Positions 1-9,260 of a DNA stretch of 64,000 bases are shown piece by piece. This DNA comes from VAZQ01 sp963771845 (GTDB taxonomy: Bacteria; Pseudomonadota; Alphaproteobacteria; Rhizobiales; Xanthobacteraceae). A program made the position numbers and the translations under genes. The stretch lies in NCBI GenBank assembly GCA_963771845.1, contig CAVYVC010000006.1, positions 149,368 to 213,367 on the forward strand, written 5' to 3'. Position 1 is the first letter of the stretch. Each line of letters starts with the position of its first letter. Under the pieces are notes generated by a model, which saw only the letters and a program-made list of their open reading frames with translations, ran no database searches and was not told the origin of the DNA.

Positions 1-13
1 TCGGGATGTATGT

Positions 14-38
14 AGGGGCGGGTTTCAAACCCGCCCCT
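14..38. repeat. REP-like palindrome (family R3), copy A
   Basis: A perfect 12-bp inverted repeat (AGGGGCGGGTTT at 14-25 and its complement at 27-38) has a single central base. The same palindrome recurs twice at 12371-12395 and 12497-12520. Copy A directly abuts a fragment of a REP-associated tyrosine transposase, the enzyme family that mobilises such hairpins. It could fold as a hairpin in single-stranded DNA or RNA. Confidence 0.85.
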
Positions 39-39
39 C

Positions 40-171
40 GCCAAGCGTGGCGTCCTGTGGCAGCGCGGCTATTACGAGCACGTCAGTCGCAACGAGAAAG
101 CCTTGGATCGTATTCGCGGTTACATCGCGAATAATCCTGCGCGGTGGGCGGATGACCCGGACAATATCTCG
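40..171 (+). pseudogene. C-terminal remnant of REP-associated tyrosine transposase (RAYT, Y1_Tnp family)
   Basis: Reading the + strand in frame 1 from base 40 gives LWQRGYYEHV, then RNEKALDRIRGYIANNP and ARWADDPDNI. This is the characteristic C-terminal end of REP-associated Y1 transposases (W-Q-x-x-Y-Y-E-H ... R-x-Y-I-x-x-N-P-x-x-W). The HUH motif and catalytic tyrosine region are missing because the similarity starts immediately after the palindrome at 14-38. No start codon belongs to it, and beyond about 171 the frame no longer resembles the family. I read it as a dead fragment. Its presence explains the R3 palindromes elsewhere in the window. Confidence 0.7.
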
Positions 172-261
172 CGAGCGGCGTCTGCTGAAACAGGGCGACC
201 AGCCAACCAAAGGCCATGGCCGCATCTTCGTTTTCGAACCCGTTGGCGTTTGCCCGCGCGT

Positions 262-1242
262 TCAATCTGGCTTAAGGCCGGCTTCGCGCACCACCTTGCC
301 CCATTTTTCGGTTTCCGCCGCGAGAAACCTGCCGAACTCGTCCGGCGGTCCGCCATACGGTTGACCGCCCAGGTCGGCGAGCCGCGTCTTGATCGTGGGA
401 TCGGCCAGCGCCGCATTGATCTCGCGATTGAGCTTGTCGATGATTTCGGGCGGCGTCTTGCCCGGCGCGCAGAGGCCCTGCCAACCAGCCGCTTCGTAGC
501 CAGGCACGAATTCGCCAACCGTCGGAACACCGGGCATCACATCCTGCGGCGTCGCCGTGGTGACCGCCAGCGCCCGGAGCTTGCCGGACTTGATGTAGGA
601 GATCGAGGACACGACGACGTCGAACATGACCTGCACCCGGCCGGCAATCAGATCGGTGATGGCGGGCGCAGCGCCGTGATAGTGCACCGGTACCATGTCG
701 ACGCCGGTCATCATCTTGAAATACTCGCCAAAGAGATGCTGGGCGCTGCCGGGGCCCACCGTCGCCATGTTGATCTTGCCCGGATTGGCCTTGGCATAGG
801 CGATGAATTCGGGAACGGTCCTGACCGCAAGGTCGGGACTGACCTCCATCACGAACGGCGTGCGCACGACGGAAGCCACCGGCGCGAGATCGCGCAGAAT
901 ATTGTAGTTAAGCTTGCCCTCATAGAGTGTCGTGTTGATCGCGATCGCGGTCGACCCATAGAGCAGCACGTAACCGTCCGCCGGCGCCCGCACGACGGCC
1001 TCGGTTGCGATATTGCCGCCGGCGCCCGCGCGATTATCCACGACGAAGGGCTGGCCAAGCCGCTCCGACAGCCACTGACCGATAACACGCGCGTTGATGT
1101 CGGATGCCGAGCCGGCCGAGAATCCGACGACGAGATGCACCGGCCGTGACGGATAAGTCTCAGCGCAGGCGAGGCGCGACGCCGCGGGGAGCGCGGCAGT
1201 ACTGGCGGTCAGCTGGAGGAATCGACGACGCGGGATGTTCAT
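262..1242 (-). CDS. Tripartite tricarboxylate transporter substrate-binding protein (Bug/TctC family)
   Basis: A 326-residue periplasmic solute receptor. The N-terminus carries a twin-arginine-like signal (MNIPRRRFLQL) followed by a hydrophobic stretch ending near ACAETYPSRP. The mature part has the family pattern: YPSRPVHLVVGFSAGS, the DNRAGAGGNIA loop, the GYVLLYGST region and the conserved AGRVQVMFD segment. Bug proteins bind carboxylated or related small molecules in the periplasm and present them to TctAB-type permeases. No tctA or tctB gene lies nearby, which is usual for orphan Bug receptors. The ligand cannot be told from sequence. Length is normal for the family. Confidence 0.9.
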   Translation of the reverse strand: MNIPRRRFLQLTASTAALPAASRLACAETYPSRPVHLVVGFSAGSASDINARVIGQWLSERLGQPFVVDNRAGAGGNIATEAVVRAPADGYVLLYGSTAIAINTTLYEGKLNYNILRDLAPVASVVRTPFVMEVSPDLAVRTVPEFIAYAKANPGKINMATVGPGSAQHLFGEYFKMMTGVDMVPVHYHGAAPAITDLIAGRVQVMFDVVVSSISYIKSGKLRALAVTTATPQDVMPGVPTVGEFVPGYEAAGWQGLCAPGKTPPEIIDKLNREINAALADPTIKTRLADLGGQPYGGPPDEFGRFLAAETEKWGKVVREAGLKPD

Positions 1243-1371
1243 GGCGTTTCGTTGTTTGGTTGCCGGCGACGCTAACGTGTTTGCAACACGGTGGCTAGCG
1301 ATGCCAAGCCTGATCAGTCGAGCCGCCGAATGGCGTTTGCGCGCGGATGAAGTCGCCCGTTTGAATGGCGC

Positions 1372-2160
1372 TCAGAGCGTCATCGAGCCGCCGCCATCGA
1401 CATACCAGGCAGTGCCGACGACGTAGCTTGATCGCTCGGAGGCCATGAAGGCGACGACCGCGCCGACCTCCTCCGGCCGCCCCATGCGGCCAACCGGAAG
1501 CCTGGAAACGCGCTGCTTGCGCACCTCCGCCTCGGCTTGCCCGGTTATCTGCGCCCATTCCCGCATCGTCTCCTCTTGCCGCTCGGTGTCGATGATGTAA
1601 GGCACGACGGCATTGACCAGGATGTCGTCCTTGGCGAGCTCGGCCGCGAGCGCCTTGGTCAGGTTGAGCATGGCGGCATTGTTGAGCGCGGCCGGCACGA
1701 CGGTGAAATGCGGCTGCCGCCCGGCAAGCCCGGAGATATTGATGATGCGGCCCCATCTCCGTTCGCGCATGTGCGGGACGACGTGGCGGATACAGCGGGC
1801 AGCAGGGTTGAATTTTTGATCAAGAAGATTTACAAGTTGTCCGTCGCCCATCTTGAAGAAGTCCTGGGGGATGACGGTCGCCGCCGAGTTCACGAGAATG
1901 TCGATGCGGCCGTAGCGATCAACAACCTGCGCTGTCATCGCCGCGATCGCAGCGTCATCGCCGAGGTCCGTCGGCACAGCAAGGACACGGTCGCGGTGAA
2001 TTCTGCCCAGCTCACGCACAGCGGCGGCGGTGTTATCGGGATTCTTGCTCACGAGCACGACGATCGCGCCTTCGGCAAGCAGTTCCTTGGCGCAAGCTTT
2101 GCCGATGCCGCGACTGCCGCCGGTAACGATTGCAACTCTGTCCTTGAGCCCGAGATCCAG
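1372..2160 (-). CDS. SDR-family oxidoreductase-like protein with degenerate active site
   Basis: Rossmann-fold short-chain dehydrogenase/reductase of about 262 residues. The cofactor loop TGGSRGIGK is intact and the NSAAT motif is present. At the usual Tyr-x-x-x-Lys site the sequence is VVPAALNNAAMLNLTK, so alignment on the following NLTK puts Ala at the Tyr position and Asn at the Lys position. The catalytic Ser (ISGLAG) remains. No ATG fits the N-terminus. A CTG at 2160 gives (M)DLGLKDRVAIVTGG and has a GGGGAGG Shine-Dalgarno five bases upstream, so I chose it. A longer TTG start at 2268, overlapping the xth stop, is possible. The substrate is unknown, and activity is doubtful if the alignment is right. 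Confidence 0.8.
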   Translation of the reverse strand: MDLGLKDRVAIVTGGSRGIGKACAKELLAEGAIVVLVSKNPDNTAAAVRELGRIHRDRVLAVPTDLGDDAAIAAMTAQVVDRYGRIDILVNSAATVIPQDFFKMGDGQLVNLLDQKFNPAARCIRHVVPHMRERRWGRIINISGLAGRQPHFTVVPAALNNAAMLNLTKALAAELAKDDILVNAVVPYIIDTERQEETMREWAQITGQAEAEVRKQRVSRLPVGRMGRPEEVGAVVAFMASERSSYVVGTAWYVDGGGSMTL

Positions 2161-2264
2161 GTCATCCTCCCCACGAGCATCTTTCTTGCGGACGCGATAC
2201 GAGCATTTGCCGGAACCGATGTCGAAAGGGGGGGCGTTGTACGCGCTGGCGCCGAGCGAAAAAA

Positions 2265-3080
2265 TCAAAGATCGAGTGTCGCAGTGACTGGGACATGATC
2301 CGATGGGCGCAGCCAGCCACGCGATTTCTTGAGGACCTGTATATCAGCAACCCGATCGGCCAGCGCTGGGGCTACCCAGATATGGTCCAGGCGGCGGCCT
2401 TTGTCGGCAGCCTCCCAATCAGGCGAGCGATAGCTCCACCACGTGAAGAGCTTTGCCGGCTCCGGTACCTTCATGCGCATTGCGTCGATCCATCCGCCGG
2501 CCGTTTGCGCCTGCGTGAGCTTCTCGCACTCGATTGGCGTGTGCGATACGATGCGCAGCATCTGCTTGTGGCTCCAGACGTCGTGCTCCAGCGGCGCCAC
2601 ATTGAGATCACCCAGGAGGACCATGCGATCGGCACCGTTGCAGCGCAGGCTTTCACAGCCGCGCATTTCATCGAGGAATGACAGCTTGTGCGCAAATTTG
2701 GGATTGATTGACGGATCGGGGGTATCGCCTCCTGCCGGCACATAGAAATTATGCAGCGTGACGGGCTCGCGCAGGCCCGCCCGCTCTCCCAGCACCGCGG
2801 AAATGTGACGGCAATCGGCCTTGCCGCAAAACGACTGAATATTGCAACTCTCAACCGGCAGCCGCGAGAGCACGACAACCCCGTGATATCCTTTCTGACC
2901 GTTGAGCGCGATGTGCTCATAGCCGAGGCGCTTGAAGCGCTTGCGGGGAAATTTATCGTCGGGACATTTGGTCTCCTGCAGACACAGGATATCGGGTCGA
3001 ACCGCTTTCACGAATCTGGCGATGCTGCCGATACGCAGCCGCACTGAATTGATGTTCCAGGTGGTGATCGTCAGGCGCAT
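2265..3080 (-). CDS. xth: Exodeoxyribonuclease III
   Basis: A 271-residue member of the exonuclease-endonuclease-phosphatase superfamily, an AP endonuclease and 3'-5' exonuclease of base-excision repair. Visible motifs are the N-terminal TTWNINSVRLR, the metal-binding LCLQETKC, GVVVLSR, the LLGDLNVAP catalytic block, RLDHIW and the C-terminal SDHVPV. All key acidic and His residues appear present. I start at the second methionine (MRLTITTWN), matching family N-termini; a start nine bases upstream is equally readable. It is followed on the same strand by the SDR gene. Confidence 0.95.
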   Translation of the reverse strand: MRLTITTWNINSVRLRIGSIARFVKAVRPDILCLQETKCPDDKFPRKRFKRLGYEHIALNGQKGYHGVVVLSRLPVESCNIQSFCGKADCRHISAVLGERAGLREPVTLHNFYVPAGGDTPDPSINPKFAHKLSFLDEMRGCESLRCNGADRMVLLGDLNVAPLEHDVWSHKQMLRIVSHTPIECEKLTQAQTAGGWIDAMRMKVPEPAKLFTWWSYRSPDWEAADKGRRLDHIWVAPALADRVADIQVLKKSRGWLRPSDHVPVTATLDL

Positions 3081-3150
3081 GGGATGCATCAGGGGCGGGG
3101 CGCGCCCCTGAAATCATGCGGCGCAAACGATGTGTCAAGCGTGCGGCACG

Positions 3151-3984
3151 CTACTGTGCGTAGCGGGTATAATCGATTCTGAACAGATTCGGGTCGGGAT
3201 GCTTGCTGGTGTCGAGATTGGAAACGGCAACCGTCGTGTCGTAGCCTTGCGGATCCGTCACCGTCCACTGCTTCAATTGATAATCCTTCGCGCCGAGCAT
3301 CATCATGAGCCGGCTGGTCCCGATCAGGGCTTGCCGCTCCTCGATGACCACGGTCACGTACACGTCGTCCGAACGAATGCCGACAACATTGGTGTCGCGC
3401 AGGAGATCGATATGATCCGAAAGAAGAAAGCGCAGCGGCGTCTGCGAGAGCGGATAGACATCCTGGGTCGCCAATTTCCGGTCCCGCACCACGACCGACT
3501 GGCCGTCAGCGACGATATCGATCGCGGAGGGCGCCTCATAGACGAACCGGACCCTGCCCGGCTTCTGCATGTAGAACTCGCCCTTGGTCCGGCTGCCGTC
3601 GGGCGCAACCTGGACAAAATTGCCAACCAGCTGCTGCACGCTCGACAGATACGAGCTGACCTTGTTGACCTGTGCCTGCTGTGCCGGCGTGAAGGCACCC
3701 GGGGTGACCGCAGCCGGAGTCCGCGCGGTGTCCTTGTCCAGGTTGAACAGTGACTTCACGCCCGCGGCAATGGCTTCGACCGGCGATTGCGGCGCCGCTT
3801 GCGCCGCGGCAGGCGCCCGCGCAGGAGGGGCTCCCTCCTTCGGATGCGGGGCGGGAACCGGCAACGGCACGCTCTCTGCCAGAACGGCCGGCGCCGACAC
3901 AATTGGCGCAAATCCGCCCATCCCCACCAGCACCATTCCGACCAGCAGTCTCCGGCGCATTTTCGGGCGCGTTCTCGGGCGCAT
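3151..3984 (-). CDS. lolA: Outer-membrane lipoprotein carrier protein (LolA family)
   Basis: A 277-residue secreted protein. An N-terminal basic and hydrophobic segment (MRRRLLVGMVLVGMGG...) ending near VLAES is a signal peptide, followed by a Pro/Ala-rich linker of about 60 residues. The LolA fold then begins around VNKVSSYLSSVQQLVGNFVQ and includes GEFYMQKPGRVRF and DVYPLSQTPLRFLL. LolA chaperones lipoproteins across the periplasm from LolCDE to the outer membrane. The ATG at 3984 has GGAGGGGG five bases upstream. It lies just upstream of xth and downstream of ftsK on the same strand, an arrangement I recall from other Hyphomicrobiales. Confidence 0.9.
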   Translation of the reverse strand: MRPRTRPKMRRRLLVGMVLVGMGGFAPIVSAPAVLAESVPLPVPAPHPKEGAPPARAPAAAQAAPQSPVEAIAAGVKSLFNLDKDTARTPAAVTPGAFTPAQQAQVNKVSSYLSSVQQLVGNFVQVAPDGSRTKGEFYMQKPGRVRFVYEAPSAIDIVADGQSVVVRDRKLATQDVYPLSQTPLRFLLSDHIDLLRDTNVVGIRSDDVYVTVVIEERQALIGTSRLMMMLGAKDYQLKQWTVTDPQGYDTTVAVSNLDTSKHPDPNLFRIDYTRYAQ

Positions 3985-4077
3985 GCGGACCCCCTCCGTT
4001 ACCCCGACCGGGTTAACTGCCCGATGTGGCGAGATGACGGCTATCAGTGCCCGGGTTACCGGGATTGCCGTGAATTC

Positions 4078-6486
4078 TCAATAGTGTTCCGCCTCTTCTT
4101 CTCCGACCAGGATTTCACGCTTGCCGGCATGGTTGGCCTGCCCGACGATCCCCTCCTTCTCCATTCGTTCCATGAGGGACGCGGCGCGGTTATACCCGAT
4201 CTGCAACCGGCGCTGAATGTAGCTGGTCGAAGCCTTGCGATCGCGCATGACGACAGCCACGGCCTGCTGATAGAGGTCGGCGCCCTCGCCCTTGCCGTCG
4301 CCTTGGCCCATTCCGGTCGAATCGAAGATGGGCTCGCCGTCCTCGTCCTCGGCCGCGGTAACGGCCTCGAGGTACTGCGGAGTGCCTTGCGACTTGAGGT
4401 GGCGGACGACTTTTTCGACCTCTTCATCGGAGCAGAAGGGTCCATGAACGCGGCTGATGCGGCCGCCCCCTGCCATGTAGAGCATGTCGCCCTGGCCGAG
4501 CAGCTGCTCGGCCCCCTGCTCGCCAAGGATGGTGCGGCTGTCGATCTTGGAGGTGACCTGGAATGAGATTCGGGTCGGGAAATTCGCCTTGATGGTGCCG
4601 GTGATGACGTCCACGGACGGGCGCTGGGTTGCAAGGATGACGTGCAGTCCGGCTGCGCGTGCCATCTGCGCCAGACGCTGGACCGCGCCCTCGATGTCCT
4701 TGCCCGCAACCATCATCAGATCGGCCATCTCGTCGACGATCACCACGATGAACGGCAGCGCTTCGAGATCGAGCTCCTCGCGCTCGTAGATCGCCTCGCC
4801 GGTTTCCTTGTCGTAGCCGGTATGCACGGTGCGGCTGAGCTTTTCACCTTTGGCGCGCGCTTCCGCGAGACGGGCGTTGTAGCCCTCGATGTTGCGCACG
4901 CCGAGCTTCGACATCTTCTTGTAGCGCTCCTCCATCTCGCGCACGGCCCATTTCAGAGCGACTACCGCTTTCTTCGGATCGGTCACCACGGCGCTCAGAA
5001 GGTGCGGTATGCCGTCATAGACCGAGAGCTCCAGCATCTTCGGATCGACCATGATGAGACGGCATTGTTCCGGGCGCAGGCGATAGACAAGGCTCAGAAT
5101 CATGGTGTTGATAGCGACCGATTTGCCCGAGCCGGTCGTGCCTGCGATCAACAGATGAGGCATGCGCGCAAGATCGACGATGACCGCTTCGCCGCCGATG
5201 GTCTTGCCCAGGCACAGCGGCAGCTTGGCGGGATTGTCGATGTAGTCGCTGCCGGCGAGCAATTCGCGCAGATAAACCTTCTCGCGCGTTGGATTGGGCA
5301 ACTCAATTCCGATCGCGTTGCGTCCTGCCACGACGGCAACACGTGCCGAGAGCGCGCTCATGGAGCGTGCGATGTCATCGGCAAGCCCGATCACGCGCGA
5401 TGACTTTATTCCCGGCGCGGGTTCAAGCTCGTAAAGCGTCACCACCGGCCCCGGCCGGGTATTGATGATCTCGCCGCGCACGCCGAAGTCGCCGAGCACG
5501 CCTTCCAGGGCGGTCGCGTTGGCGGCGAGCGTCTCGGCGCTGAGAACCGCGCGTCCGCTCGCTTTGGGAACAGCGAGGACCTCAAGCGGCGGGAGCACGT
5601 AACCGCCCATTGAACGGCGCTGGGGACGCGGCGTGCCGCGCGGCCTGCCTGGCGCTCGCGGCGTGGGCTCATCCTGGTCTTCATCGCTATCCGCTTTGAT
5701 CTGCGGTTGCAGCGAAGCGGCGAGCGCATCTTCGAACCGCGGTTCTGCCCGGCGTTCCACCGCCATTGCCTCCTGCGCTGCGGACGCCGGCACCTTGCGG
5801 CTGCCTGCGAGCAGGCGGCGAAGGCGTGCTTTGAGGCTGAGAAACCCGTGGGCGATCCAGCCGATTGAGATGAACGCGCGTTCTTCTTCTTCGTGCTGCT
5901 CAGGCGCCGCTTGCTTTTGCGGATGCAGTCCGAAGCCTGCGACGATGGCGAAGCAGAGGAGTGCTCCCGCTCCCGCGACCAGCATCACAACGGCGCGTGC
6001 GATGCCCGGTAGATTTCCGCCGGCGAGCAGAATGGACGCCGTCCAATCCCCGATCACGCCACCGAGGCCGGCCGGCAGCGGCCACCCGGATGGGCGCGGC
6101 AGCGCGGCCGCGGATGCGGCCCACAGCGGGATGCTGAGCACCCACAGGCCTAACCGGATGCGCTCGCGGCTCAGCCGGCGATGGCTTGCCAGACGCCAGC
6201 CCCAGATTCCGATCGGCAGCACGAGCATGAGTGCAGAGAGCCCGAGCAACTGGGTCAGCAGGTCGGCGACGATCGCTCCGCCAAGTCCCAGCACGTTGCG
6301 CACTGGAGCGTTCGTCGCATGGCTCAAGCTCGGATCGGCAACCGACCAGGTCGCAAGTGCAAGCGCCAGCAGCACCGCGACGAGAATGAGACCCGCGCCC
6401 GCCATTTCGCGCAGACGCCGACGCAGTGCTTTGTGCGCCGCGTCCGGCAGGAAACTGAATCTCGCCAAGCCGCGACGGCGGGACAT
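4078..6486 (-). CDS. ftsK: DNA translocase FtsK
   Basis: An 802-residue translocase coupling chromosome segregation with cell division. After MSRRRGLARFSFL come hydrophobic membrane segments over about residues 28-190, a charged linker, then the motor domain: Walker A GTTGSGKSVAINT near residue 449, Walker B VIVDEMADLMM, and the RISFQVTSKIDSRTILGEQGAE block. The C-terminal gamma winged helix (SYIQRRLQIGYNRAASLMERME) that reads KOPS sites is present. The start is the ATG eight bases after the aminotransferase stop. An upstream in-frame extension overlaps that gene and has no family resemblance, so I rejected it. Organisation suggests cotranscription with the aminotransferase. Confidence 0.96.
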   Translation of the reverse strand: MSRRRGLARFSFLPDAAHKALRRRLREMAGAGLILVAVLLALALATWSVADPSLSHATNAPVRNVLGLGGAIVADLLTQLLGLSALMLVLPIGIWGWRLASHRRLSRERIRLGLWVLSIPLWAASAAALPRPSGWPLPAGLGGVIGDWTASILLAGGNLPGIARAVVMLVAGAGALLCFAIVAGFGLHPQKQAAPEQHEEEERAFISIGWIAHGFLSLKARLRRLLAGSRKVPASAAQEAMAVERRAEPRFEDALAASLQPQIKADSDEDQDEPTPRAPGRPRGTPRPQRRSMGGYVLPPLEVLAVPKASGRAVLSAETLAANATALEGVLGDFGVRGEIINTRPGPVVTLYELEPAPGIKSSRVIGLADDIARSMSALSARVAVVAGRNAIGIELPNPTREKVYLRELLAGSDYIDNPAKLPLCLGKTIGGEAVIVDLARMPHLLIAGTTGSGKSVAINTMILSLVYRLRPEQCRLIMVDPKMLELSVYDGIPHLLSAVVTDPKKAVVALKWAVREMEERYKKMSKLGVRNIEGYNARLAEARAKGEKLSRTVHTGYDKETGEAIYEREELDLEALPFIVVIVDEMADLMMVAGKDIEGAVQRLAQMARAAGLHVILATQRPSVDVITGTIKANFPTRISFQVTSKIDSRTILGEQGAEQLLGQGDMLYMAGGGRISRVHGPFCSDEEVEKVVRHLKSQGTPQYLEAVTAAEDEDGEPIFDSTGMGQGDGKGEGADLYQQAVAVVMRDRKASTSYIQRRLQIGYNRAASLMERMEKEGIVGQANHAGKREILVGEEEAEHY

Positions 6487-6493
6487 GCTTGCC

Positions 6494-7723
6494 TCAGCGC
6501 AATGTAGCGACCAGGCGGTGGAGCGCCTCCGCCGTGGTTTCCTGGTCTGAAACCATGGCGACGCGGATGTAACCGCGACCGGGATTGCTGCCGTCGGCCT
6601 GTTCGCGCGCGAGATACTGTCCCGGCACAACGCGCAGGCCCGCATCGCGCCAGAGCCGCAGCGTGACCGCCTCGTCGCCGCCATGGGCCGAAACGTCGAG
6701 CCAGAGGAAGAATCCGCCGCCTGGCCTGCGATAGCCATAGCGATCGCCGATGATCTGGTCGGCCAGATCGAATTTGTGCGAATAGAGCCGCCGGTTCTCA
6801 ATCACATGGGTTTCGTCGCCGTAAGCGGCGATGGCCACGCGCTGTGCGGGCATGGGCACCTGCGGCGCAGCGACATTGCGCAATTCGAGAAAGCGCGCCA
6901 GGAAGTTTCGGTCACCAGCAACAAAGCCAATGCGCAGCCCCGGCAAGTTCGAACGCTTGGAAAGCGATTGGAACGCGACGACGTTTTCAAAATCCGGCGC
7001 GGCCGCTTCAAGCATCCCGTGCGGCGGGTGACGGGTATAGATTTCGGAGTAGCACTCGTCGCTGAACACGAGAAATCCATGGTGGCGCGCGAGCGCGACG
7101 ATGCGTTTTAGATAGGAGAGATCGGCAACCGAGCCCTGGGGATTGGCGGGCGAGGCAATGAAAAAGACGACCGTGCGCGCGAGCAGATCTTCCGGCAGCG
7201 CATCGAGATCGGGGAGGAATCCATTGGCCGCAGTGGCGGGGAGATAAACCGGCTCGCAGCCGGCGGTCACCGCGCCTGCCGCATAGGCGGCATAGAACGG
7301 ATTGGGGATGAGCATTGCGGGGGTGCCGCGGCGGCGTCCGATGTGGCGTGCAGCCGCTATGGCGGCGAGGAAGAGCCCTTCACGCGAGCCGTTCAGCACC
7401 AGCACCTCGCGCGCGGGATCGACCGGGCGCGGCAATGAAAAGCGTCGCGTGAGCCAGCGCGCGGCCGCCTCGCACATTTCATCCATGCCCTTGTTCATGG
7501 GATAGCGGCCGAACTCGGCGATATGGGCGGCCAAAACCGGCCCGACGAATCCGGGCACGGCGTGTTGCGGCTCGCCAACGGCCATGGTGATCGCCGGCTT
7601 GCCGGGCGGTTCGTCTCCCAGGAGCTCGCGCAGGCGCACGAACGGGGAGCGGCCGAGCTCGGCCGAACGGGGCGAGGCAGGTTTGGCGGCGGTCATCAGC
7701 ATGGACACAAGCGGCGCCAACAC
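6494..7723 (-). CDS. PLP-dependent class I/II aminotransferase, succinyldiaminopimelate transaminase-like
   Basis: A 409-residue fold-type I aminotransferase. It has the substrate loop GRYPMNKG, the PNPFYAAYAAG segment, the cofactor-binding FIASPANPQGSVA and DECYSEIY, and the Schiff-base Lys in SLSKRSNLPGLR near residue 253. The pattern resembles DapC/aspartate-type enzymes, which in this group usually lies near ftsK, so a role in diaminopimelate/lysine synthesis is reasonable but not proven. An alternative start, MTAAKPASPRS, lies a few codons in. The gene runs directly into ftsK with an 8-bp gap. Confidence 0.85.
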   Translation of the reverse strand: MLAPLVSMLMTAAKPASPRSAELGRSPFVRLRELLGDEPPGKPAITMAVGEPQHAVPGFVGPVLAAHIAEFGRYPMNKGMDEMCEAAARWLTRRFSLPRPVDPAREVLVLNGSREGLFLAAIAAARHIGRRRGTPAMLIPNPFYAAYAAGAVTAGCEPVYLPATAANGFLPDLDALPEDLLARTVVFFIASPANPQGSVADLSYLKRIVALARHHGFLVFSDECYSEIYTRHPPHGMLEAAAPDFENVVAFQSLSKRSNLPGLRIGFVAGDRNFLARFLELRNVAAPQVPMPAQRVAIAAYGDETHVIENRRLYSHKFDLADQIIGDRYGYRRPGGGFFLWLDVSAHGGDEAVTLRLWRDAGLRVVPGQYLAREQADGSNPGRGYIRVAMVSDQETTAEALHRLVATLR

Positions 7724-7865
7724 TCGCCGCGCAAGGCTTGATTTAGCATAGGGGCGGTCAGGTTAAGGGGCGATTAACCATCGGAGGTCGCATCGGATGC
7801 CGGATGTCAGTAAGCGCGGACCTGCGCCCCATTCCGGCATCTGACCGCTGGCAGCTGATCTCTGG

Positions 7866-9200
7866 CTACTGTAGCGCCTCCCCGTGCTGCGTCACATCGA
7901 GGCCTTCGATCTCGTTTTGCCTGTTTACGCGTAACGGCACGAGGAACTCGATCACCTTGAGCAAAATGAAGGTGACCGCGCCCGACCAGATGATTACGGC
8001 TGCGATGCCGTAAAGCTGGACCAGGACTTGACGCGCATTCCCTTCGATCAGCCCAGGGGAGCCCGCGGGTGCGTCGGGCGTTGCCGAGAGGGCGGCGACC
8101 GCAAAAATGCCGGTGAGGAAGGTGCCGGTTGCGCCTCCCACTCCGTGCACCCCGAAGACGTCAAGCAAATCGTCATAGCCGCAGCGCAGCTTGAGCCAGG
8201 TGCAGGCCCAGAAGCAGACGGTGCCCGCAATCAGCCCGATAATGACGCCGTGCCACGGCAGCACGAAGCCGGACGCCGGCGTAATCGTGCCGAGCCCTGC
8301 GACCGCGCCGGAAATCATTCCGAGCACCGATGGTTTTCCGCGCGTCCACCATTCCAGGAACATCCAGGTCAGCGCCCCGGTGCAGGCGGCAAGATGCGTC
8401 GCGAGGATGGCAAACGCCGCGCGCGAATTTGCGCCCAGCGCCGAGCCGCCGTTGAATCCGAACCAGCCGACCCAGAGCAGGCCGGTCCCGATCACCGCCA
8501 TCGAGAGATCGAACGGGGCAAAATTTTCGCTGCCATAACCGTGGCGCTTGCCCACGACGAGGGCCGCCACAATGCCCGCAACGCCCGCGTTGAGGTGAAC
8601 GACGGTGCCGCCGGCGAAATCGAGAATGCCGGCTTTCGCCAGGAAGCCGCCGCCCCATACCCAGTGCGCAATGGGCACATACACGAAGATCAGCCAACCG
8701 GCCGCGAACCAGACGAAGGCGGAAAAGCGCATGCGGTCCGCGACCGATCCGGCAACCAGCGCGACCGTGATGATCGCGAAGGTCATCTGATAAAACATGA
8801 ACAGCACTTCGGGAATCGTCGGTGCGAGTGAACTCGTCGCATCAACGCTCGTTCCACGCATGAACGCCTGCTCGAATGTGCCGAGCCAATTGCCGTCGCC
8901 CACGAAGCTCAAGCTGTATCCGAACGCAAACCACAGGAGCGAGCACAGCCCGGTGCAAAGGAGGCACTGCGCCATGGTGGCAAGGACATTCTTCTTGCGC
9001 ACCATCCCGGCGTAGAACAGGGCCAGGCCTGGGATGGTCATCATCAGGACGAGACCGCTTGCAGCCATCATCCATGCGGTATCGGCCGCATCGATCCTCG
9101 ACGCCGCGGCCTGAGCGAGCGCAGGCGCCGTGCTGATGGTTGCGCTCAGCGCGGCGAGCGCGGTGGCAGCAATCCCGTGGCGACTGATTTTTGTGTTCAT
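7866..9200 (-). CDS. amtB: Ammonium transporter
   Basis: A 444-residue membrane channel of the Amt/Mep/Rh family. A cleavable N-terminal signal (…ISTAPALAQA) is followed by alternating hydrophobic helices with the family blocks DTAWMMAASGLVLMMTIPGLALFYAGMVR (in part), FNGGSALGANSRAA, and GVHGVGGATGTFLTGIFA. The twin pore histidines are expected in the HLNAG and DVFGVHGVG segments, both present. It conducts ammonium/ammonia across the inner membrane and is gated by GlnK, encoded just upstream on the same strand. The 246-bp gap between the two genes is largely filled by a dispersed repeat. Confidence 0.96.
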   Translation of the reverse strand: MNTKISRHGIAATALAALSATISTAPALAQAAASRIDAADTAWMMAASGLVLMMTIPGLALFYAGMVRKKNVLATMAQCLLCTGLCSLLWFAFGYSLSFVGDGNWLGTFEQAFMRGTSVDATSSLAPTIPEVLFMFYQMTFAIITVALVAGSVADRMRFSAFVWFAAGWLIFVYVPIAHWVWGGGFLAKAGILDFAGGTVVHLNAGVAGIVAALVVGKRHGYGSENFAPFDLSMAVIGTGLLWVGWFGFNGGSALGANSRAAFAILATHLAACTGALTWMFLEWWTRGKPSVLGMISGAVAGLGTITPASGFVLPWHGVIIGLIAGTVCFWACTWLKLRCGYDDLLDVFGVHGVGGATGTFLTGIFAVAALSATPDAPAGSPGLIEGNARQVLVQLYGIAAVIIWSGAVTFILLKVIEFLVPLRVNRQNEIEGLDVTQHGEALQ

Positions 9201-9260
9201 CCTGTGCCCCCTGGTGATGATTATCTAAATCGTGTCTTGCCGAGGTCGAGCCGCCAGCTC

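Noticed and set aside
103..1149. Long + strand frame over the Bug receptor gene
   Set aside because: It is Arg/His-rich, antisense to a clear Bug-family gene. Only its first about 70 bases matter, as part of the RAYT remnant.
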